Shown: positions 7,831 to 17,112, numbered from the stretch's first letter. The stretch: 42,898 nt of DNA from an uncultured Collinsella sp. (GCA_902493145.1 CABUOA010000019.1:1-42898), one strand, 5' to 3'. Numbers and translations: made by a program. Notes: generated by a model not told the origin, from the letters alone.

Positions 7831-8595
7831 ATGGCAGGAAGACGCGAGAAACTGCGACGCGTTGGGATTATCCCCGAATATCGCGGCTTTACCCCCGACG
7901 GCCTAGCCAGTGGTGACGCCATCGACATGACGGTCGACGAACTCGAGGTGCTGCGCCTGTGCGACCTGGAAGGCCTTAACCAAGAGACAGTCGCGCAGCA
8001 GATGGGCATCGCGCGCGCCACGGTGGCGGCTATTTGCAGCCGCGCGCATCGCAAGGTGGCAAACGCGCTGGTCAATGGTCGGGCGCTCATCATCGAAGGC
8101 GGCAATATCGCGTACTCCCCCGTCACCACGACAACGGCCGCATGGCCAGCAAAGGAGGTCGGCACCATGAGGGTGGCAACCACGTACGACAACGGCAACA
8201 TCTTTATGCACTTTGGCCGCAGCGAGCAGTTCAAGATCTACGACATTCAGGACGGCAAGGTACTCAACGAGCAGGTCGTGGGCACCGGCGGCACCGGCCA
8301 CGGTGCCCTTGCGGGCCTGCTCGCCAACGGCGGCGTGGACACGCTCATCTGCGGCGGCATCGGCGGTGGCGCTATCAACGCGCTTGCCCAAGCCGGCATC
8401 ACGGTATACGCAGGTGCCCAAGGCAGCTGCGACGCTTGCGTCGAGGCCCTTATCGCCGGCACGCTCGCACAGAACAGCGAGGCCACGTGCGGCTGCCACG
8501 GCCACGACCACGACCACGCCCACGAACATGGCGAGTCCTGCAGCTGCCACGACCATCACGAGCACGAGGGCCACGAGGGCTGCGGCTGCCACTAA
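7831..8595 (+). CDS. DUF134 DNA-binding domain fused to a NifX/NifB-like metal-cluster domain
   Basis: A 254-residue fusion. Residues 1-100 form a DUF134 helix-turn-helix domain (DELEVLRLCDLEGLNQETVAQQMGIARATVAAI). Residues 112-215 form a dinitrogenase iron-molybdenum-cofactor-type domain (MRVATTYDNGNIFMHFGRSEQFKIYD, then GALAGLLANGGVDTLICGGIGGGA and CDACVEALIAGTL). The last 35 residues are a His/Cys-rich tail. No other nitrogenase gene is visible, so a metal-responsive regulator or chaperone is more likely than FeMo-co synthesis. Two palindromes flank its promoter, suggesting autoregulation (inference). aaggag precedes the ATG. Confidence 0.85.
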   Translation: MAGRREKLRRVGIIPEYRGFTPDGLASGDAIDMTVDELEVLRLCDLEGLNQETVAQQMGIARATVAAICSRAHRKVANALVNGRALIIEGGNIAYSPVTTTTAAWPAKEVGTMRVATTYDNGNIFMHFGRSEQFKIYDIQDGKVLNEQVVGTGGTGHGALAGLLANGGVDTLICGGIGGGAINALAQAGITVYAGAQGSCDACVEALIAGTLAQNSEATCGCHGHDHDHAHEHGESCSCHDHHEHEGHEGCGCH

Positions 8596-8657
8596 CGGCA
8601 CGGCACCGCGAGCTCGGGGCGCGACGCTGAACGCAACCCAACAATCAAAGCCAACAA

Positions 8658-8691
8658 CAAAGGCCACCCGGTAGCTTCCGAGTGGCCTTTG
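8658..8691. terminator. Bidirectional terminator between DUF134-NifX and ffh
   Basis: A 10-bp stem (8658-8667 with 8682-8691, caaaggccac and gtggcctttg) lies between two converging genes. T-rich bases follow on both strands, more weakly on the plus strand. Confidence 0.7.
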
Positions 8692-8715
8692 CCATATCAA
8701 GCTGGAATTACAGCT

Positions 8716-10191
8716 CTATTTCTTATTACGCATCTGCGCTTCCATCTGGCGCAGCAGTTCCATATCGGACTTGGGGCCGCCCGTACCCAGGCCGCCCATG
8801 CCACCCAGACCCATAGCGTCCAAGCCAGGGATATTGGGCATGCGCATCTTCTTGCCCTTCTTGCCCTTCTTGCCCTTTTTGCCGCCGGCCTGTGCCTGAT
8901 TGGCCATCGTGCGCATGCGGCCCATCATCTTATTCATCTCGCCCCACTGCTTCATAAGGCTGTTGACCTCGGTGGGGGTTACGCCGGCTCCCTTGGCAAT
9001 GCGGGCGCGACGCTGGCCGTTGATGATGGAGGGACGCAGGCGCTCCTCCTTGGTCATCGACATGATGATGGCCTCGTTCTTATCGAAGATGCCCTCGTCC
9101 AAGTTGCCGCCCATCTGGTTGAGCGCGCGCTGGCCGCCGGGAAGCATACCCAGAATGCCCTTCATGCCGCCCATCTTCTTGACGGCCTTCATCTGGTCGA
9201 GCATGTCGTTCATGGTGAAGCCCTCACGCAGCATACGCTCGGCAGCCTCAAGCTGCTCTGCATCGGCTGCCTCCTGGGCCTTCTCGATGATGCCGACAAC
9301 GTCGCCCATGCCCAAGATTCGCTTGGCCATGCGATCGGGATAGAACGGCTCAAGCGAATCGGGTTTCTCGCCCATGCTCACAAACTTGATGGGCTTGCCG
9401 GTCACCTGACGCACCGAAAGTGCGCCACCGCCACGGGCGTCACCGTCGAGCTTGGAGATAATCACGCCGTCAAAGTCGGTGCGCTCGGCGAAGGTCGAGA
9501 CGACGTTGACGATATCCTGGCCGGTCATGGCGTCGACGACCATCAGCACCTGGTCGGGCTTGACGGCCTTCTTGATGTCGACGGCCTCCTGCATCATCTG
9601 CTCGTCGATCTGCAGACGACCGGCGGTATCGACGATGACCACGTCACGCAGGTGGTCGACGGCCTCCTGGATGGCGCCCTTTGCGATGTCGATCGGGTGC
9701 GCTCCGTCACCGCGGAAGACCGGCACGCCGATCTCGCCACCGAGCGTGGCCAGCTGGTCGGCAGCGGCGGGACGGTAGACGTCGCACGCGGCGAGCAGCG
9801 GAGAGCGGCCCTGCTTCTTGAGCAGGTAGGCCAGTTTCACGGCCGCCGTGGTCTTACCGGAGCCCTGCAGGCCCACGAGCATGATGACATTGGGAATGCG
9901 GTTGCTAAAGACGAGTTTGCTCTCGGTTGAGCCGAGCATCTCGGTGAGCTCGTCGAGCACGATCTTGACGACGTTTTGCGCCGGCGACAGCGACTCCATG
10001 ACCTCGACGGTCATGCAGCGCTCCTTGGTCTTGGCAACGAACTCCTTGACGACCTTAAAGTTAACGTCGGCCTCGAGCAGCGCCATGCGAATGTCGCGCA
10101 TGGCCGAAGTAATATCGGCCTCGGTCAGCTTACCCTTGCCGCGCAGGCGGTCAAATGTGTCGTTGAGGCGATCGCTCAGAGAATCAAACAC
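8716..10191 (-). CDS. ffh: Signal recognition particle GTPase Ffh
   Basis: The protein half of the signal recognition particle, which carries ribosomes making membrane proteins to FtsY. The 491-residue protein has an N-terminal helical bundle, the GTPase domain (G1 GLQGSGKTTAAVKL near 107, DVYRPAAADQL, G3 DTAGRLQIDE, G4 SKLDGDARGGGALS) and a Met-rich M domain (from about 300). GKKGKKGKKGKK and a Gly-rich C-terminal tail follow. It lies 10 bp downstream of ftsY, its receptor partner, in the same transcription unit. Confidence 0.97.
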   Translation of the reverse strand: MFDSLSDRLNDTFDRLRGKGKLTEADITSAMRDIRMALLEADVNFKVVKEFVAKTKERCMTVEVMESLSPAQNVVKIVLDELTEMLGSTESKLVFSNRIPNVIMLVGLQGSGKTTAAVKLAYLLKKQGRSPLLAACDVYRPAAADQLATLGGEIGVPVFRGDGAHPIDIAKGAIQEAVDHLRDVVIVDTAGRLQIDEQMMQEAVDIKKAVKPDQVLMVVDAMTGQDIVNVVSTFAERTDFDGVIISKLDGDARGGGALSVRQVTGKPIKFVSMGEKPDSLEPFYPDRMAKRILGMGDVVGIIEKAQEAADAEQLEAAERMLREGFTMNDMLDQMKAVKKMGGMKGILGMLPGGQRALNQMGGNLDEGIFDKNEAIIMSMTKEERLRPSIINGQRRARIAKGAGVTPTEVNSLMKQWGEMNKMMGRMRTMANQAQAGGKKGKKGKKGKKMRMPNIPGLDAMGLGGMGGLGTGGPKSDMELLRQMEAQMRNKK

Positions 10192-10201
10192 TAGTCACTC
10201 C

Positions 10202-11119
10202 TTAGTTGGACTCGCCCACCAGGGCGCGGCAGAAATCTTTGGCGTTAAACTCCTGCAGGTCATCGACCTGCTCGCCCACGCCGATGCGCAGGATCGGGAG
10301 CTTGAGCTTCTCGGCCACGGCCATGGCGATACCGCCCTTAGCCGTACCGTCGAGCTTAGTCATGATAATACCGTCCAGGCCCAGCGCCTCGTTAAACTCG
10401 AGCGCCTGGTTCAGACCGTTCTGACCAGTGGCGGCATCGATCACAAGCACGACCGAGACGGGCATGGGGCCGGCGGCCATATTGGCGGCGCGCTTACGCG
10501 TCACGTTGACCACCTTGGCAAGCTCGCGCATGAGCTCGGGGCTCGTGTGCAGACGGCCGGCGGTATCGATGAGCACGAGGTCGCTGCCGCGCTTATCGGC
10601 CTCGTCGAGCACGTCATAGCACACGCTCGCCGGATCGGAGCCGCGATCACGCTTGATAACCGGTACGCCGGCACGCTGGCCCCACACATCGAGCTGCTCG
10701 ATGGCGGCGGCGCGGAAGGTGTCGGCCGAACCGATCACCACGTTCTTGCCGCGGGCGGCCATAGCGCTTGCAATCTTGCCGACCGTGGTGGTCTTGCCGG
10801 CACCGTTAATACCGACAAACAGCACACAGCTCGGCGTATCGGAAAACGGATCGCGCTCAACAGGCACAAAATGGCCCTCGAGCTGCTCGGCCAGGGCGCG
10901 GCGAAGCTGCGGGGCGGTCTTGAGGTTCTTCTTGGCCGCGGCGTCGCGCAGGTCATCGGAGACCTGAATGGCGACCTCGGCACCCATATCACCCATAACG
11001 AGGGTGTCCTCAAGATCCTCCCAAAAATCCTCGTCGACCTCGCCGCCAAAGTAAAAGACCTCGTTGAGGGCCTCGCGGCTGCGCTCAAGTCCGCGCGAGA
11101 GTGCGTCAAAGAATCCCAT
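10202..11119 (-). CDS. ftsY: Signal recognition particle receptor FtsY
   Basis: The membrane-associated GTPase that docks the Ffh-ribosome complex. The 305-residue protein holds the NG core only: an N domain with DEDFWEDLEDTLVMGDMG, G1 GINGAGKTTTVGKIA near 104, SADTFRAAAIEQL, G3 DTAGRLHTSPELM and G4 TKLDGTAKGGIAM. The long acidic N-terminal A domain of some bacteria is absent, as in many Gram-positive species. Its ATG shares one base with the smc stop (taatg), so translation is probably coupled. Confidence 0.97.
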   Translation of the reverse strand: MGFFDALSRGLERSREALNEVFYFGGEVDEDFWEDLEDTLVMGDMGAEVAIQVSDDLRDAAAKKNLKTAPQLRRALAEQLEGHFVPVERDPFSDTPSCVLFVGINGAGKTTTVGKIASAMAARGKNVVIGSADTFRAAAIEQLDVWGQRAGVPVIKRDRGSDPASVCYDVLDEADKRGSDLVLIDTAGRLHTSPELMRELAKVVNVTRKRAANMAAGPMPVSVVLVIDAATGQNGLNQALEFNEALGLDGIIMTKLDGTAKGGIAMAVAEKLKLPILRIGVGEQVDDLQEFNAKDFCRALVGESN

Positions 11120-14100
11120 TATGCATTCACGACCTTTCCGGTTTCGCGATCGAGTTTTTGCGAGACGACGCGACTGACGCCATCGGCTTGCATCGAGACG
11201 CCGTAGAGAACGTCAGCATCCTCCATAGTACGGCGCTGATGCGAGATTACCAAGAGCTGCGTATCGGAACGCAGCACATCGAGGGCGCCGATGAGCTTGG
11301 ACAGGTTGGCGTCGTCGAGCGCAGCCTCGACCTCGTCCAGCACATAGAACGGCACTGTGCGCGTACGGTACACGGCAAAGAGCAGGGCAAGCGCCGTCAG
11401 GCTCTTCTCGCCACCCGACATGAGCATCATCTTGGTGATGCGCTTGCCGCGCGGCTGCGCCACGACCTCAATGCCCGTCTCGGCCGGATGCTCAGGATCG
11501 GTCATTTCAAGGTGACCCTGACCGCCCGGGAAAAGCATGGCGAAGATCTCGCGGAAATTCGCATCAACCTTCTCAAACGTCACCAGGAACGCCTTGCGCA
11601 TCTTGCGATCGATTGCCACGGTGATCTTGGTGAGCGCCTTGCGCGCGCTCTCAAGATCGGCCAGCTGCTCCTCGATGTAATCGGCGCGGCGCTTGAGCTG
11701 CTCGTACTCCTCCATGGCGACCTGGTTCACAGGACCCAGGTTGTTGATCTGGCGCACGAGTTGGTTAAGCTCGCGCTCGGCGGCGTCGCGATCGGTGGGT
11801 GCCGGCAGCATGAGCGCTTCCTCAAGCACCGTGGTACCGTCGGCAGTGATGGCCTTAATGGCAGCCTCGACCTGCACCTCGAGCTTGCCGCGCGCCACCT
11901 TGAACTCATTTTGCGTCGTGGCGGCAACATCGACCCTCTCTTTGGCGCGGGCGACCTCGGCCTTGGCGTCCTCGATGGTCTTCTTAAGCGAAGCCGAGTC
12001 CGCCTCCTCAAGCGATGCCTGATCGCGCAGGCGCGCAGCCCAGTCCGAGGCGCGCTCCAACAGGGCAGAATAGCGCTCATGCATGGGATCGACGCGAAGG
12101 CGCAGCAGCTCGAGCGAGCGTGAGGCCTGACGCGTCCCGCGGATACGACGGTCGATACCCTCCAGGCGATGCTCAAGATCGGGCACGCGGCCCTTCAGCG
12201 AACGCAGGCGCTCGCTCGTCTGAGCCAGGCGCACCTTAGCGTCGGCGAGCTTACCGGCGGCCTCGGAGTCATCGCGCCGAACGCGATCGAGCTCGTCGTT
12301 GGCCTCGGCAATCTGGAGACCTAAGTCACTCGCCTGCGCACGGGCCTCGTCACGTGAACGGGTAAGTTCATCCACGCGCGGACGTGCGGCACGCACGGCC
12401 TCGGCAGCCTGCTCGCGGCGCTTGGAAATCCGTACCCGCTCGACCTCGGCATTGTTGGCACTCTGCTCCAGGCGGCCGATCTCGGACAGCAGGGAGCGAC
12501 GCTCGCCCTCAAGGCGGGCAATCTCGCCGGCAGCATCGCCCTCGGCAGCATGGGCCTCTTCAACGGCAGTGTTGGCCTCGACGACCTGATCCGAAACATG
12601 CTCAAACACGGCAGCGAGATCGGGCTCCAGGCCTTCCAGCTCGCGGATACGACGTTTACGCTCCAAGGCACCCGAAGCCTCGCCGGCATCAAGCCCCACG
12701 CGAACCAGGCCGCCGCAAGCAACGCGGGCACCATCGGGCGTCACGTAGGTCACACCGTCAACGACGGGCGCGGCCAGCGCGGTGGCCAAATCATCGACCA
12801 CGTAATAGCCGCCGAGCAGTGCCTCGACAACCGGACCATAACCGGCGCGCACGGACAGGCGGTCAACAAGACGGGTACCGGCGGCACCCTCGGCGGCCGC
12901 AGAGCCACTCACGCCGCGCGCCACCAGCAGCGCCTCGCCCGAGGCCTTCTTCTGATCCAGGGCAGCGCGACCGGCGCGCTCAAGCGTAGCGGCGTCATCA
13001 AACAAAAGAGCATCAATATCGCCGGCAAGCAGCTGCTCGACCAAGCCCTCGAGCTCACGCGGTGCCTCGAGCACATCGCCCAGACGGCCCGAAACATCGT
13101 CGCCCAGCGCGCCCACCAGGCGGCTTACGAGCGGCGAGCTGTCGGCCATGCGAGCATCGAGCTTCTTTTGGCTCGCGAGCTCTGAGCGAACCTCGGACAG
13201 CTTGTTGCGTGCCTCGCCCTCGCGATTACGCAAGTCCTTCAACGCCGCACGGGCGACCTCGGTGGCCTCGCGCGCATCGTTCTGGGCCTGACGAGCCGCC
13301 TCAAGGGCGCTCTCAAGCTCCTCAGCACGGTCGCGGCGGCTATCAAGCGATGCTGTGACCTCCTCGAGCTGTTCATCAATCTGCTCCAGGCGCGAGGCGT
13401 ACATGTTGTCCTCGACCTCGGCGTTGCTCAGCGAATCCTTCACCTTGGCGAGCTCGAGCGCGGCGTTATCGGCCACACGCTGCACATCACGCTGCTCGCG
13501 CGTGAGCTGCGAAATCTGATTGTCGAGCGCAACGCGACGCTCGTGGAGCTGGGCGGCGGCAGGGCCGGCGGCGTCGACGTCCTCCTGGGCCTGCATATGC
13601 GCGCCGGTCACTTCCTCAAGCTGGGCACGCGCATCCTCGAGCTCCTCGACTACGCGACGGCGCTGATGCTCGGAGCTCGAGATCTGGCCGCGCATGTCGG
13701 ACAGGCGCGACACCATGTTGTGGCCCTTTTCCTCGAGCAGGCGCATGTCGGAATTAATGCGGCCGACCACATCTTGCATATGGCGGCGCTGCTCGCCCAA
13801 GTCGCCCACAAACAGGCCCTTTTCTTCGAGCATGACCTGGAGCTTCTCGAGCTCGCGCTCTTTCTCACCCAGACGGTACTGCGCAAGCTCCAGCTCGGCG
13901 GCGCCCTCCTTAGAGCGGCTCTCCAGGTCGTTCCACTGCGACTGCAGCGAACGAAGCTCGTCGACGGCCAGCATCTGCGTAAGCTCGTTCGCGCGCGAGG
14001 ACAGCTCTTTGTACTTGCGCGCGCGATCGACCTGACGCTCCAGCGGCCGCAGCTGACGGGCGATCTCCTTATTGATGTCGCGGGCACGGGTTAGATGCTC

Positions 14101-14655
14101 GTCCATCGACTTGATCTTTTTGAGCGCACGCTCCTTGCGGCGCTTGTGCTTGGAGATGCCGGCAGCCTCCTCAATAAGGGCACGGCGCTCCTCGGGGCGG
14201 CTCTGCAAAATGGCATCGAGCTTGCCCTGGCTGATGATGGAATGCGTATCCTTGCCCAGTCCCGAGTCGTGAAGGATGTCCTGGATGTCCATCAGGCGGC
14301 ACGGGCTCGAGTTGATGAGGTACTCACTTTCGCCCGAGCGGTACATGCGGCGGGTGATAGCCACCTCGTCAAAGTCGACAGGCAGCATATGGTCCGAGTT
14401 ATCGAGCACCAGCGTGACCTCGGCGACACCCACCGGCTTACGCGCCGACGAGCCCGAGAAGATGACGTCCTCCATGGCCTGGCCGCGCAGCTGCTTGGCG
14501 CTCTGCTCGCCCAGGACCCACAGAATCGAGTCGGAGATGTTCGATTTTCCCGAGCCGTTGGGACCGACGATGACGGTTAGGCCCGGCTCAAACGTCATAT
14601 GGGCGCGGTCGGCAAACGACTTGAACCCTTTGAGCGTGAGGGACTTGAGATACAC
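11119..14655 (-). CDS. smc: Chromosome segregation protein SMC
   Basis: The ATPase of the bacterial condensin complex that organises and helps segregate the chromosome. The 1178-residue protein has the N-terminal head with Walker A GPNGSGKSNI near 32, the Q-loop region, a long coiled coil, a hinge near 500-650, a second coiled coil, and the C-terminal head with the signature LMSGGEKSLTALALLFA and Walker B FYVLDEVEAALDD. It matches the usual SMC length. It lies 10 bp downstream of rnc and overlaps ftsY by one base. The partners ScpA and ScpB are not in this window. Confidence 0.97.
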   Translation of the reverse strand: MYLKSLTLKGFKSFADRAHMTFEPGLTVIVGPNGSGKSNISDSILWVLGEQSAKQLRGQAMEDVIFSGSSARKPVGVAEVTLVLDNSDHMLPVDFDEVAITRRMYRSGESEYLINSSPCRLMDIQDILHDSGLGKDTHSIISQGKLDAILQSRPEERRALIEEAAGISKHKRRKERALKKIKSMDEHLTRARDINKEIARQLRPLERQVDRARKYKELSSRANELTQMLAVDELRSLQSQWNDLESRSKEGAAELELAQYRLGEKERELEKLQVMLEEKGLFVGDLGEQRRHMQDVVGRINSDMRLLEEKGHNMVSRLSDMRGQISSSEHQRRRVVEELEDARAQLEEVTGAHMQAQEDVDAAGPAAAQLHERRVALDNQISQLTREQRDVQRVADNAALELAKVKDSLSNAEVEDNMYASRLEQIDEQLEEVTASLDSRRDRAEELESALEAARQAQNDAREATEVARAALKDLRNREGEARNKLSEVRSELASQKKLDARMADSSPLVSRLVGALGDDVSGRLGDVLEAPRELEGLVEQLLAGDIDALLFDDAATLERAGRAALDQKKASGEALLVARGVSGSAAAEGAAGTRLVDRLSVRAGYGPVVEALLGGYYVVDDLATALAAPVVDGVTYVTPDGARVACGGLVRVGLDAGEASGALERKRRIRELEGLEPDLAAVFEHVSDQVVEANTAVEEAHAAEGDAAGEIARLEGERRSLLSEIGRLEQSANNAEVERVRISKRREQAAEAVRAARPRVDELTRSRDEARAQASDLGLQIAEANDELDRVRRDDSEAAGKLADAKVRLAQTSERLRSLKGRVPDLEHRLEGIDRRIRGTRQASRSLELLRLRVDPMHERYSALLERASDWAARLRDQASLEEADSASLKKTIEDAKAEVARAKERVDVAATTQNEFKVARGKLEVQVEAAIKAITADGTTVLEEALMLPAPTDRDAAERELNQLVRQINNLGPVNQVAMEEYEQLKRRADYIEEQLADLESARKALTKITVAIDRKMRKAFLVTFEKVDANFREIFAMLFPGGQGHLEMTDPEHPAETGIEVVAQPRGKRITKMMLMSGGEKSLTALALLFAVYRTRTVPFYVLDEVEAALDDANLSKLIGALDVLRSDTQLLVISHQRRTMEDADVLYGVSMQADGVSRVVSQKLDRETGKVVNA

Positions 14656-14665
14656 GGTTCCTCGC

Positions 14666-15391
14666 TTAAACAGGCTTCTTGTTGAGAATCACGCCGTTAG
14701 TGGTGTAACCCATGCGGTCGAGCGCCTCGAGCGCAGCGGCTCCCTCGGCCTCCTTCTTGGAGGAACCGGTGCCGCGGCCCTGGCGAATACCGTCGATGAG
14801 CACCACGGCGGTAAAGGTCGGTGCATGCGCCGGGCCTTCAGAGCCAACGAGCTTGTATGCCGGAGGCTCGTGGCCGTCGGCTTGCACGCACTCCTGCAAA
14901 AACGACTTGGGGTTCGCGGGGTGCTCGGCACGCTCGGAGGCCAGGTGCGGCTTAAGCGTACGGTGGATGAACTCCGCCGCAACGTCCCAGCCAGCATCCA
15001 GGTACAGGGCGCCCACGAGCGATTCGTAGACGTTCTCGAGCGCCGAATGCAGGCCGCGCGCGCCCGTGCCGGTCTCGGAGGCACCAAAGATGATGATGTC
15101 GTCGATGCCCAGCTCGTGAGACACCTCGGACAGCGTGGCGCCCGAGACAAGGGACACCTTCAGGCGCGTAAGCTTGCCCTCGTCAAACTCCGGATAGGAC
15201 TCAAAGAGCGAGCGGGCAACCACGGCGCCCAAAATGGAATCGCCCAAAAACTCAAGGCGCTCATAGCTCGCCGAGACGGGCTGACCTTCCACGGCAGAAG
15301 GGTGCGTGAGCGCCGCGCGCAGCAGCACCTTGTTATTGAACTCGTGGCCCAGGATTTCCTGGGCGCGCGCGAGTCGTTCAGATAAAGCCAA
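14666..15391 (-). CDS. rnc: Ribonuclease III
   Basis: Cuts double-stranded RNA, chiefly in rRNA precursor processing. The 241-residue protein shows the family signature YERLEFLGDSILGAVVARSLF near residue 43, with the catalytic acidic residues, and ENVYESLVGALYLDAGW, which carries the second metal-binding Glu. A C-terminal double-stranded-RNA-binding domain spans about 160-230 (NPKSFLQECVQ and then RGTGSSKKEAEGAAALEAL). The gene lies between acpP and smc, a common arrangement. No mutM/fpg gene separates it from smc. Confidence 0.97.
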   Translation of the reverse strand: MALSERLARAQEILGHEFNNKVLLRAALTHPSAVEGQPVSASYERLEFLGDSILGAVVARSLFESYPEFDEGKLTRLKVSLVSGATLSEVSHELGIDDIIIFGASETGTGARGLHSALENVYESLVGALYLDAGWDVAAEFIHRTLKPHLASERAEHPANPKSFLQECVQADGHEPPAYKLVGSEGPAHAPTFTAVVLIDGIRQGRGTGSSKKEAEGAAALEALDRMGYTTNGVILNKKPV

Positions 15392-15394
15392 GAC

Positions 15395-15637
15395 TTAGGC
15401 CTCCTTGGCGTTTTCAATAGCGTCGACAGCGTCGGCGACAGAGTTGAGCGACAGCAGGGTCTCATCATCGATCTCGAGGTCGAACTCGTCCTCGATGGCC
15501 GTCACCAACTGCAGACGCTCGAGCGAATCGGCATCAAGATCGTCGAACGTGGTCTCGTCGCTAATGTCGGCGACATCGACGCCCAGAACGTCAGCGGCGA
15601 CTTCGGCGATCTTATCGAAGATTTCGGAGCGGTCCAT
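15395..15637 (-). CDS. acpP: Acyl carrier protein
   Basis: Carries growing acyl chains on a phosphopantetheine arm during fatty-acid synthesis. The 80-residue acidic protein contains DADSLERLQLVTAIEDEFD. The serine of DSL, near residue 39, is the attachment site. It sits between plsX, which uses acyl-ACP, and rnc, three bases upstream of the latter. Length and charge are normal. Confidence 0.96.
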   Translation of the reverse strand: MDRSEIFDKIAEVAADVLGVDVADISDETTFDDLDADSLERLQLVTAIEDEFDLEIDDETLLSLNSVADAVDAIENAKEA

Positions 15638-15761
15638 AGCGCTTCCTCTCGTATTGCATGAACATCAACGCGCTGGCGCCGCAAGCGCAACGCCAAGACA
15701 CGGTTTTGATTCTACCCCACGACGCAGGCCGCGGGGCACATAACAGCGCCCTAACTCGCTC

Positions 15762-16781
15762 CTACAAAACGATGCCGTCCATAGAGTTGGCGACGTTCTC
15801 GACAAGCCCGGCGCGCACGGCCTCCGCCGCGGCGAGCGTGCCGTTTTTGACGGCCTCGACCGAGGTGGCACCATGGCCGATCAGAACCACGCCACGCAGG
15901 CCCAGCAGAATGGCGCCACCCTTAGCATCACCCGAGAGCTTTGCCTTGATCTCGCGCATCTGCTTTTTTATGAGCAGCGCGGCAATCTTGGTGCCGAGCG
16001 AAGACATAAAGACACCCTTGAGCTCCTGCAGCAAAAATTTGGCAGCGCCCTCGGTGGCCTTGAGTGCGATGTTGCCCGACATGCCGTCGGCAACCACGAC
16101 GTCAAAATTGCCCGACGTAAGATCGGTGCCCTCGCAGTTGCCCACAAAACCGGGAACAGCGGCCTTCATGGCCGGGAAGCACGACTTGGTGAAGTTGGAG
16201 CCCTTCTCGTCCTCGGTGCCGTTGGCAAGCAAGCCCACGCGGGGATGCTCAATGCCCAAAACCACACGGGCATAGGCGCTACCCATCTGGGCAAAACGCA
16301 CCATGTCGTCGACCTCGACATCGGGGTTAGCGCCCATGTCGCAGAGGACCGTCAGGCCGCCGGCGCGGTTGGGCAGTGCATTGGTGAGGCACGGACGCAC
16401 CGGCTGCTTCTTACCCTCGGCCTGATAGCGAAACGGCGTCACGTAGGCGGTAGCGGCAGCGGTCATGGCGCCGGTGGAGCCGGCAGAGAAGAACGCGTCC
16501 GCGTTACCCTTCTTGATAGCGCGGCAGGCAAGCACGATCGAGGACTTGCGCTTGGTCATCACGGCTCGAATGGGATCGTCATCCATGGCGATGACATCGG
16601 GCGCCTCCAAGGCCTCAACGCGAGCGTGAGCCGCGGCAAAGGGGTTCACGATCTCTGCGGGACCGACGGCCAAGACCTCGATATCGGGATCCGCCGCAAG
16701 CGCCGCCTCGATACCGTCGAGGACAACCTGTGGCTTCTCGTCTCCACCCACAACGTCTACACAAACGCGAACGTTACTCAT
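15762..16781 (-). CDS. plsX: Phosphate acyltransferase PlsX
   Basis: Makes acyl-phosphate from acyl-ACP for the PlsY route of phospholipid synthesis. The roughly 339-residue protein has VDVVGGDEKPQVVLDGIEAAL near the N-terminus, FFSAGSTGAMTAAA near 100, LCDMGANPDVE, the VGLLANGTEDEKG segment and VVADGMSGNIALKATEGAA, all typical of PlsX. The start is the ATG at 16779-16781, because aaggag lies 7 bases upstream; an ATG two codons earlier would leave only one base of spacing. A terminator hairpin ends just before this ribosome-binding site. Confidence 0.95.
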   Translation of the reverse strand: MSNVRVCVDVVGGDEKPQVVLDGIEAALAADPDIEVLAVGPAEIVNPFAAAHARVEALEAPDVIAMDDDPIRAVMTKRKSSIVLACRAIKKGNADAFFSAGSTGAMTAAATAYVTPFRYQAEGKKQPVRPCLTNALPNRAGGLTVLCDMGANPDVEVDDMVRFAQMGSAYARVVLGIEHPRVGLLANGTEDEKGSNFTKSCFPAMKAAVPGFVGNCEGTDLTSGNFDVVVADGMSGNIALKATEGAAKFLLQELKGVFMSSLGTKIAALLIKKQMREIKAKLSGDAKGGAILLGLRGVVLIGHGATSVEAVKNGTLAAAEAVRAGLVENVANSMDGIVL

Positions 16782-16798
16782 ATACATACTCCTTATAC

Positions 16799-16828
16799 AA
16801 AAATGGCCGACTCATTGAGCCGGCCATT
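16799..16828 (-). terminator. Intrinsic terminator between rpmF and plsX
   Basis: A 12-bp stem with one G-U-type mismatch (16802-16813 with 16817-16828) and a 3-base loop is followed by TTTTT on the minus strand (16799-16803). It ends about 6 bases before the plsX ribosome-binding site. Confidence 0.75.
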
Positions 16829-16868
16829 GTGGTTCCAGTTGGAACGGCATCGCATCCAGAGTATACAG

Positions 16869-17048
16869 TTACTCGGTAACGATAACCTCGCGGTCCTTGT
16901 AGAAACCGCAGCTGGGGCACACGTGGTGCGGGAGCTTAACAGCACCGCAACGGGGGCACGTGGACTGAGCCGCAGCCGAGATCTTCATGTTGGCGGAACG
17001 GCGGGTGTGAGTGCGGATACGACCCTGCTTTTGTTTAGGTACGGGCAT
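16869..17048 (-). CDS. rpmF: 50S ribosomal protein L32
   Basis: A 59-residue basic protein starting MPVPKQKQGRIRTHTRRSAN. It has two CxxC knuckles (STCPRCGAVKLPHHVCPSCG) that form the zinc-binding site of the C+ form of L32. aaggaagg lies upstream of the ATG at 17046-17048. It follows the DUF177 gene and precedes plsX, the classic DUF177-rpmF-plsX order. The four intact cysteines mean this is the zinc-containing version. Confidence 0.97.
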   Translation of the reverse strand: MPVPKQKQGRIRTHTRRSANMKISAAAQSTCPRCGAVKLPHHVCPSCGFYKDREVIVTE

Positions 17049-17112
17049 AGTGACCTTCCTTATGAACTATCCAGTGTGGCGATTACGCGCAAGTAGCGAT
17101 ACTACCACAGTT

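Noticed and set aside
7665..8234. An N-terminal extension of ThyA of about 190 residues
   Set aside because: The upstream part crosses the DUF134 promoter and gene on the other strand. The ATG at 7662-7664 has an ideal ribosome-binding site and gives the family length.
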